A DNA stretch of 64,000 nucleotides from positions 7,874,501 to 7,938,500 of the forward strand of contig CM067527.1 in NCBI GenBank assembly GCA_034509925.1, given 5' to 3'. Below the pieces are notes generated by a model. The model had not been told where the DNA came from, searched no databases, and worked only from the letters and a program-made list of their open reading frames with translations. Of the stretch, positions 56,667 to 64,000 are shown in pieces. The DNA is from Hirudinaria manillensis. Taxonomy: Eukaryota > Annelida > Clitellata > Hirudinida > Hirudinidae. The translations under genes and the position numbers were made by a program. Position 1 is the first letter of the stretch. Each line of letters starts with the position of its first letter.

Positions 56667-59600
56667 TCATCCAAGAAATGCTTGAAAGTCCCAACTCTTA
56701 GACTCGTTGAATTCACAATTTGAAAGCACGAGTTTGTGTTGCTTCCATTTTTCCACGAATATTGATTCAATGCATTGTCCATTCTCCAACATTAATAAAC
56801 CAGATTCCTTAAAATCAACAACATGCTGAATTATGTCATTCGAGTTTCAAAAATTAATAATTTAACGTTTTAAATTATTTAAATTTACGTGCTAATCGAC
56901 AATTCATAGATGTTTATGTAATTGAATTTCATATTATATGAATTAGATAATAATATTTATCATCATTATTGTTAATTAAAAACAGGGATCTGCAATTAAA
57001 ATTGAAATGTCTAATTTATGAAATAAATTTAAAATTTATTATGTAAATGTTTTTAGCTTTGTGTGCAAAATAATGTAAATTTATTATTGTGATTGTATTT
57101 TATAAATTAAATATAAGTAACTATATCCTGAAAATTAAATTAATTTTATATTATATTATATTGTATTGTATTGTATTGTATTGTATTGTATTGCATTGCA
57201 TTGCATTGTATTGCATTGTATTGTATTGTATTGTATTGTATTGTATTGTATTATTAAACCTTTAAATAATGTACACGGATTCCCTCATTTATTGAACAGT
57301 TCTCCATCACAAGTTCTGATTTTCTTCTCTTTTCCTCCACCATAAAACATCGATTTTCCTTTCTGATTTTATTTTTCTTGTCCAGAGAAAATAACTGCAT
57401 TGGGTTTTATATTTAAATTTAAAAAATTATTTGGAATCATTATTACATTAAATCATCATTTTATCCATTAAATGTTGTTAATTATCGTTAATACATGTTA
57501 AAATATTTGTTATTTTGACTAATTATTAATAAAAGAATTTATTAGCTAATGCTGATGAATCCAAGTTATCCGAATTATTTAGATTATCAAAATTAGTCAG
57601 TCTTAATTAAATTATAAGCATATTATAACTTATAACTAGAGGCTTATGTAATCGCATTTGTTACATTTGTAAACAAATTAGCGGAAGACAGATTTATTAT
57701 TAGAATCCCAATTCGGGCTGTTAGAAAATTATATTATATTATATTATATATTATTATTATATATATGAAATAAATTTATTTTATTATATGATTTATTTAT
57801 TACTTATGAGTAAAATCTATTTAACTTAAAATGAATATTTTGCATTCTAATAAATTTGCATTAAATTTTCTCTTGCAGTTGATCTGCTCCAAAAATGATC
57901 AATAGCTACTTTATGGTTTTCTAAATAATTTATTAGTATTAATATATTGATTATAAATATATTAATTAAATTCACAAGTTAATTCAAAGTTACAGAGACT
58001 TGATTAAGACTGGCTCCCTCTTGATTGTCATAAAGACTGATTGCGTACGAAGAGTAACTAGAGTCTCTTCCCAGTGAATCCCAACATTTGTTTCCGTAAC
58101 GAAGGCAAATCTGTTTATAAAAATTAATTTTACCTTATTTTATTGTTAATAGATGAAAATTAAGAGCTGTTAAGAGGTATTATTTAATAATATTGTCATA
58201 TTTGCATATGTTAAGTTATAGTCCTGTAACTTACAATATAAGCAAAGAACAAGGTATTGTTCAAAGTATCGTTCAATGTTCATCTTCTCACAAAATTTTG
58301 CGCTTGCCAATTTTATAAAATTTGTTAATATTGATTTATTTAATTAGCGAAATATCAAATAATTATTAAATTTTAAAATAATTTCTAGATATTATAAATA
58401 TATAAGATCATAAAAAGGCAGTGCAATATCGTTTTATTGGCTGTAAAACTTAGATTCTCCGTCAAAGCCTCTTCAAAGGAATGAAGACTTATTATTATTA
58501 TTTGTTATTAATTTGATTAATAACATTTTAATTTAAACGCAATTAGTAAATAAATGCTAACACTTCCAAAAGCAAGAACATCTTCATCAGGAATAAAAAG
58601 TTCTGGAAACACGTTGTCCACAAACCATTTGAACGACCGACATTTCAATTCTTTTCGCAATTTCTTTCTGTCCGTTAAGTCTCCAACATCGAGTAGCTGA
58701 AATTTTAAGAATATTTATTTGTTAAGAGTTTAAAAATGTTTTTAATTTCATTTAGCTTTCACTTTTAAGTCTATTTGTGATTATTTGGAGTCTCTGGCGA
58801 TATGAACAGGGCTCCTTATAAATTAACTATTATTAACGTTATATAACATTTTCTGTTTATTTCTTTGTGAATTTCCAAATTATTGAATTTAATTATTTTT
58901 ATTTAACATTTCATAACGGGCTAAACAGAATTGAAAGTCATTAAAATCATGCAATTTAACATTTAAAATAAAATCGTTTTACTTTGAGTTCAGGACGATG
59001 AAGGTAAAATAATCTTTTGTATTCATCCAACCACACCTCAGCCACTCTTTTGGGATTCATGTTCAAATTTTTATCTGTTCAATTTATAATTAGCACAACA
59101 TGAAAATTGAAGATGGATAAATATTAATTTCTAAACAACTACATTGTATTAAATTATTAATAACGAGTGCATCTTTTTGGGGTTTTATGCCGTCAAACAC
59201 GTTTTTATTTGTTCATTTTATTTATTGAAAATTCAGTAACATATTAACTTCATGTCTTGATTTAAATTTACTTTAATGATGAATCGACATTTAAATTTAA
59301 TTTAGAAATAAATAGAAATGAACTTGCTGTCAATGGAGTACGGAAAAGCAGACCTGTAGAGGTGACCAACTCTGGAACATGGAATGAACTCCAAAGACCC
59401 TCCACACATCCAAATCTGAAAAAAAACCACAAATTTAACGAAATTGTATACAATTTGTACAATGAATTTGTTAATCGCTAATATCTTCAGAATAATTGCA
59501 ATTCATTGAATGCTTTTAGGTATAAGTTGTTGAATAAAATAGTCCTATGACTTAATAGTCGGAAAGCTATAAAAAAAATTAAGAGTATTTGTTAATTTGG

Positions 59601-61873
59601 TTCTGTAGCAAGGCCATCTTAACATCAACAGAAAAATCTAAGAAAAATAATTTCAGCAATGGCTTTAAAATGTCACAAGGAAGTCAAACTCAATTGTAAA
59701 ATGAAGATACCCTGAGTGACATTTCGGTGTTCTCACCTCCCCAGATGTGCATACCGACATCGTAGCCTCCCAAATGGAAGAAGAAATTCCTGTCCATCGC
59801 AAACAAGCCGCCTGCCATGGCCGGTGACCTTTTATAAGGTCATATTAGGTCATGTACGTGATAATATACCTTGTTAACGTGAGCGAGTTAGCGCTTTCAT
59901 TAAATTTTTGTTAAATAATAACTTTTTAATATGAATTTTATATGTTGAATTCTTATAACTTCGAATTTCACCTATTAAACCACTATCAAATTAAATTAAT
60001 TTCAAACTTTATTGGACAAGTTTGATTTTTCCTCCTCTCCAATTCCTGTTTTTGAATGGAAATCCAATCGAAAGTCAAACTCCAATCAAATCCACCTGCA
60101 GTTCCTCCCCCATTTTTGGAAAACTCCAAGGTGTGAGTGCTCAAGAGGTCAATGAGGGGACACACGACCACTGTTTTGTCTTCTTGAATTCTGTTCAGAA
60201 GTGGTTCCAACCTGAAATTTCTCTCAATATATTCGCTTGAAGTAAACAATTTCACCATTTTATTTTTCTAAAATTTATATCGGACTCGGAGATAAAACTT
60301 AATTTGATATAATAATTAAATAATTTAATAATTCAGGATAAATGACAACGTGCGTTCTAAGAGAAGTGATAGTTTCATTTGTCGTGCATTGAACGAATGC
60401 TTTTGCAAATCTAAATGTAACATATTCTCATGCGTGAAAATAAACATCTGAAAGTTAACATGATTCGAGATCTAGGAATACTCATAGATTCTTCGCTCCG
60501 ACTTGACAAGCACATAGATAACATCACCAGAAAGGCAGCTACAACATACAAGCTAATTCTAGCATCATTTTCCTCACGTGACCATGACATCCTCATAAGG
60601 GCATTTTGTACCTTTGTTAGGCCAATACTCGAGTACGGCTCTCCTGTATGGAACCCACACAAAAAACTTCTCATCGATAGGCTTGAACAGATCCAAAAAA
60701 GGTTCACCAAGGCCATTCCCACACTGGCCAAATATCCTTATCTGCTGAGGCTAAAGATTCTTAAATTGCCCACCCTAGAAAAACGAAGACTACTGGCCGA
60801 TCTCACCATGTGTTTTAAACTACTAAAAGGCCTTACTAATAGCAAAATCTCCACTATTCTCAACAGATCAACATACACTAGGACCAGAGGCCACAACTAC
60901 AAACTCAGGACAAACAAATTCCGTTGTAATACTTCCAAATACTTTTTCTCCAATCGAATTGTCAAATCCTGGAACACCCTGCCAGCCCATGTCGTTAACT
61001 CCTCAACCACGTCCCGCTTCAATGCTGAGATCCACAAATTAAACCTTAACCAATACCTTAAATATCACGAACCCTAAGAGCTTACATCTGTACAAGTGTT
61101 TTTTTGTTTTTGTTTTTTAAGTCCGAATGGCGATTGTTTATGTTCTATTTGCGCTTCAGTTGTTTTTCCGAACGTGTCAGAGGCCTCGGTCCTTCGTTCG
61201 TCTCGAATAAATGAAATGAAATGAATAATAACGATATTAAACGCGTTCTTGGTAAATGATAGAGGATTGAAAAAACATTGTTTGGAAGAAATTCAACTCA
61301 TGGGAACAAGAGATTGAACAGAAATTCAGCGAATAAAATTCATCAACCACATTGAAATCAATCGACTAACCTCATTAACAACCAATACATGATCAATCAA
61401 TCAATTAGTTTCATCATCGTTCACATGAATCTCAATCAATTATATCCATATGAAATGCAATCATTTAACGCTATCGACCACCAACCACATCAAGGTGACT
61501 TCACAATGAGCATCCAAGAAGACCAAAACATCGCCGCTTGCTTCTTCAGCTCCCCTCATCCTTGCTCGGATCAAACCTAATCTTTCCTCTGATCGGATCA
61601 ATTTTGCTATCCCATCAGGATATGCCTGTTTCAGATGGGCAGGCACTTGGATCTTTAAATCCTCTGTGCACCAACAAGAGACAACATTTAAGTTCACAAT
61701 CGATATGCTTCAGATGATGAATATGATTGGTTTTTTTCCAGGATTATTAAATTAATAAACTCTATTTTCTGAAATAAGAATAAAACAAATAGTTTTATTT
61801 CCTGAATAATACTCACCTTGATAAAACTTCGTGAATAACAACAATAATATTTATATTATTATTATATTCTTTG

Positions 61874-61904
<31 letters not shown>

Positions 61905-63884
61905 ACCTTTAATTGTTTAATAGTAATTGTGACTTGTAATTATAAGATATAACAAGAGACTAACTAACCTCTGTCACTGTCATCATCAACAAGAATGACT
62001 TCGTGAAGATAACTGGGTGGAGTCCTGTTGACGACACTGTGCAACGTTCGTAGAACAACTGACGGAGCTTCGTTGCAGAAGACGATGATGACACTGGCCG
62101 CCGGAAGTTTTTCCGGATATTTCAGCGATTTGCATCTGGAATTAAGATTGCTCACAATTATAATTAATTATGATAGACCGTTTGCTAAGAATTGGGCATG
62201 GAGACCAATTAACTGGTTTGATTTAAATTTAAACTTCCACATTTAACAGATGGTTTGCAAGAAAAACAACTTTATCTTATATTATATATTCAATCAAATC
62301 AACCAACTCTTCAATCCTATAATCTTGCAATCTTCTATCGAGTGACATTCTATCGCTGAGCAACTTGTTGAACTTTTCCTTCTTCACGATATCCATGATG
62401 ACCTTGCGATCCACATCGTTCAGATAAGATGGATTCCCACCTTCACCTAAACCTAGTTAAATATAATAATAATAAAGAAACTAATACTAATAATAATATT
62501 AATAATAGTAATAATAAATATTATTGCAGCGTTTTGCGTGATGTTGATTAATGATATTAATAAATATTATTATAATTGTTATTATTATCATTATCATCAT
62601 CAAATTACGCCATCCTAAAATAATTATTCGGTTGCAACGCATTTTGTGATATGTACTAATTGTTTAATTGCAGCTTTGGAAATCAAATATTTTATGAATG
62701 TAAATGGAATTGATTTGTAAGTATCCACAAAAAGCGTACTGCTAGTCGTCGTATGTGGGTATCAGCTGCATTAATTTGCTTGTCATCTTAAGAAGGGATA
62801 TTCATCCACAAGTCCCGTGCCTTATTAACATGTGAATCTTTTAATGGCATTAAATCGTAAATATATTTTTAACCTGTTTCATTTCGATCCTGGAAAAACC
62901 TAAACCTCTCCTCTCTGTATTTCCTGATGTTTTCGTCAGAATTTAGAGGAAAATTGGTCGGAATGGGGATGAAGTTTATCGGTGAATGTTTCGTAGGATC
63001 CTATTATTAATTAATAACTTGGAATTTTTGAATGTTCAGGTAATTAAATGCCAATAATTATTACCAATCGTTAATGTAGAAATAATTATAACATTAGCAA
63101 TTACATAATTAATTTAGAAATTGTTAGTTGTTAATGAAATTAAATTAAATGTGCACATATTTCAAGTGTTATGTTATTTTGTAAATGAAGATAATGCATT
63201 CCAAATTTAAAATATCTCCTAATGAATTAAAAAGGAAACAAATTCCTAAACAAATAACCTTAACATGGATCTCCCTCTCTGAATTTATCTAAATAAATAT
63301 AAGTAGACATTAATTGGCATGAATAATTTTATTAGCAATTAATTATAATATTATAATTATTAATAATCAGTTAAGGCAATGTTGTTGTTAAAAACAATCC
63401 ATAACAAAGATCATTCGAACCTGTTTTGATTTCAAATCAATCCAGTGGTGTTGAAAAAATGTGATGATGATGATTTTAGTCACAAAGATGATGATGCAGA
63501 ATTGAAGAAGATTCCGTTTCTTCAGGCATTTCCTCTGTAATAATTTAATTAAATTACATTTAACAAGTAAACATTTATTTGTAATAATTAGTATAAATCA
63601 ATATTTGCCGATACTATTTCAAGATACGTTTGACACATTATCATGTGCAGTGATGCCTTATTTAAAATTCATTTGATTAATAAAAAAAAAACATTTCCTT
63701 AAAATGAATTACAAATGAAATTTTATTTATATAATCACAAAAATAAACAATTATATAAGACAACAAACTGGATTATTTAGTATTGCATAGTCTCCGCACT
63801 GTTTAAGCTTATTAATAAATATGCATTATTACCAAAACAACTTGCAAAGGTTACCTTCATTGCAGGTGAGAAATCTGTTTTCAT
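56667..63884 (-). CDS. GALNT: Polypeptide N-acetylgalactosaminyltransferase (14 exons, complete)
   Basis: Exons, 5' to 3': 63884-63855, 63534-63421, 63000-62874, 62452-62308, 62135-61969, 61663-61486, 60211-60008, 59828-59711, 59415-59328, 59074-58983, 58696-58562, 58110-57994, 57394-57275, 56825-56667. They sum to 1794 nt (597 aa) with every phase matching. It is a Golgi type II enzyme (EC 2.4.1.41) that starts mucin-type O-glycosylation by moving GalNAc from UDP-GalNAc to Ser/Thr. Seen: signal anchor about 19-37 after KKR; GT-A motifs SVIIVF and ILVDDDSDR; the metal-binding DxH as D245-A-H247; WGGEN at 351-355; H379 in SRVGHLYR; C-terminal ricin-B lectin domain from about 466. Only its first CLD motif keeps Asp (CWD); the others read CFM and CIE. 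Oddities are FCNEA for the usual FHNEA, a Lys in the membrane span, and a GC-AG intron after exon 9 (donor GCAAGT). An in-frame stop precedes the first ATG. The isoform cannot be fixed. Confidence 0.9.
57146..57250. repeat. Pentanucleotide microsatellite (TTGTA)n
   Basis: About 21 pentamers: three TTATA units, then TTGTA with several TTGCA interruptions. It lies in the last GALNT intron, about 20 bp downstream of the exon 13 donor, and is likely length-variable. Confidence 0.9.
60390..61227 (+). mobile_element. 5'-truncated LINE (CR1/L2/Jockey-like) in a GALNT intron
   Basis: An open frame at 60430-61077 (215 codons) encodes the end of a non-LTR reverse transcriptase. It shows the [11 protein letters not shown]...HI block, then [15 protein letters not shown] and the QKRFTKAI region with the usual C-terminal tail. 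About 150 bp of 3' UTR follows, ending in an ATGAAATGAAATGAA tail. Sequence just left of 60430 (SKCNIFS in another frame) looks like more of the element after a frameshift, so the left end is approximate. It lies antisense in GALNT intron 6. The long open frame argues for a fairly recent insertion. I could not find clear target duplications. Confidence 0.85.
61840..61905. repeat. AAT/ATT-rich simple repeat
   Basis: Interrupted (TTA)n and (ATT)n runs within GALNT intron 5; no other function apparent. Confidence 0.7.
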
Positions 63885-64000
63885 CAACAAGTGAGAAGTG
63901 GATATCTATTGAACCTGGCAACAGATGCACAATCAATCAATGGATCGCCATGTTGAATCAACAATCCTTGCCAACCAACTCGAAATATTTGCATTTATTT
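63885..64000 (-). promoter_or_regulatory. 5' flank / 5' UTR of the GALNT gene
   Basis: CAACATGGCGATCC (minus strand, 63955-63942) resembles a YY1/Pho-type element of the kind often placed near start sites. If transcribed, its ATG opens a four-codon upstream frame. No TATA box is seen in the 116 bp available. Confidence 0.3.

Noticed and set aside
56537-56782. Minus-strand frame of 81 codons
   Set aside because: Out-of-frame shadow of the last GALNT exon, which reads in another frame and ends at 56667.
60411-60731. Minus-strand frame of 106 codons
   Set aside because: Antisense shadow of the LINE reverse transcriptase fragment.

Overview
The window comes from an animal nuclear genome, most likely an invertebrate and probably an arthropod. 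It has AT-rich intergenic DNA, split genes with GT-AG introns, a DEG/ENaC channel and a TATA-Inr-DPE type promoter. I cannot name the species.

From base 1 to about 48.4 kb the window is one head-to-tail tandem array with a period of 783-798 bp. Each unit carries one intronless minus-strand gene for the small (gamma) subunit of the general transcription factor TFIIA (102 aa). It also carries a complete, almost invariant promoter and an AT-rich 3' flank. There are 61 whole copies, one copy cut by the left edge of the window, and one decayed remnant at the right border (to about 48.74 kb). The array continues past the left edge. Sixty of the 61 whole copies encode the same 102-aa protein; the last copy differs by one residue and has also lost its upstream CACGTG box. 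A homogenised, promoter-bearing array of a basal transcription factor subunit is the outstanding feature here, and I know of no described counterpart. The nearest parallel is the Stellate array of Drosophila, which encodes an amplified CK2-beta-like regulatory subunit.

Right of the array, 48.75-64 kb is ordinary gene-bearing DNA. A single-exon DEG/ENaC channel gene lies on the plus strand (49658-51184), followed by a probable solo LTR (51342-51640). A four-exon minus-strand gene (52721-54244) encodes a secreted protein with a PAN/apple-like region and a fucolectin-type (FTP) lectin domain. After about 2.4 kb without a recognised gene comes a complete 14-exon minus-strand gene (56667-63884) for a polypeptide N-acetylgalactosaminyltransferase of 597 aa. 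One of its introns holds a 5'-truncated LINE in antisense orientation. The splice models were built by hand; every junction keeps the reading frame, and one intron appears to be GC-AG.

The genes right of the array have no evident functional link to it. The DEG/ENaC gene and the last array copy are divergently oriented, about 1.4 kb apart start to start.
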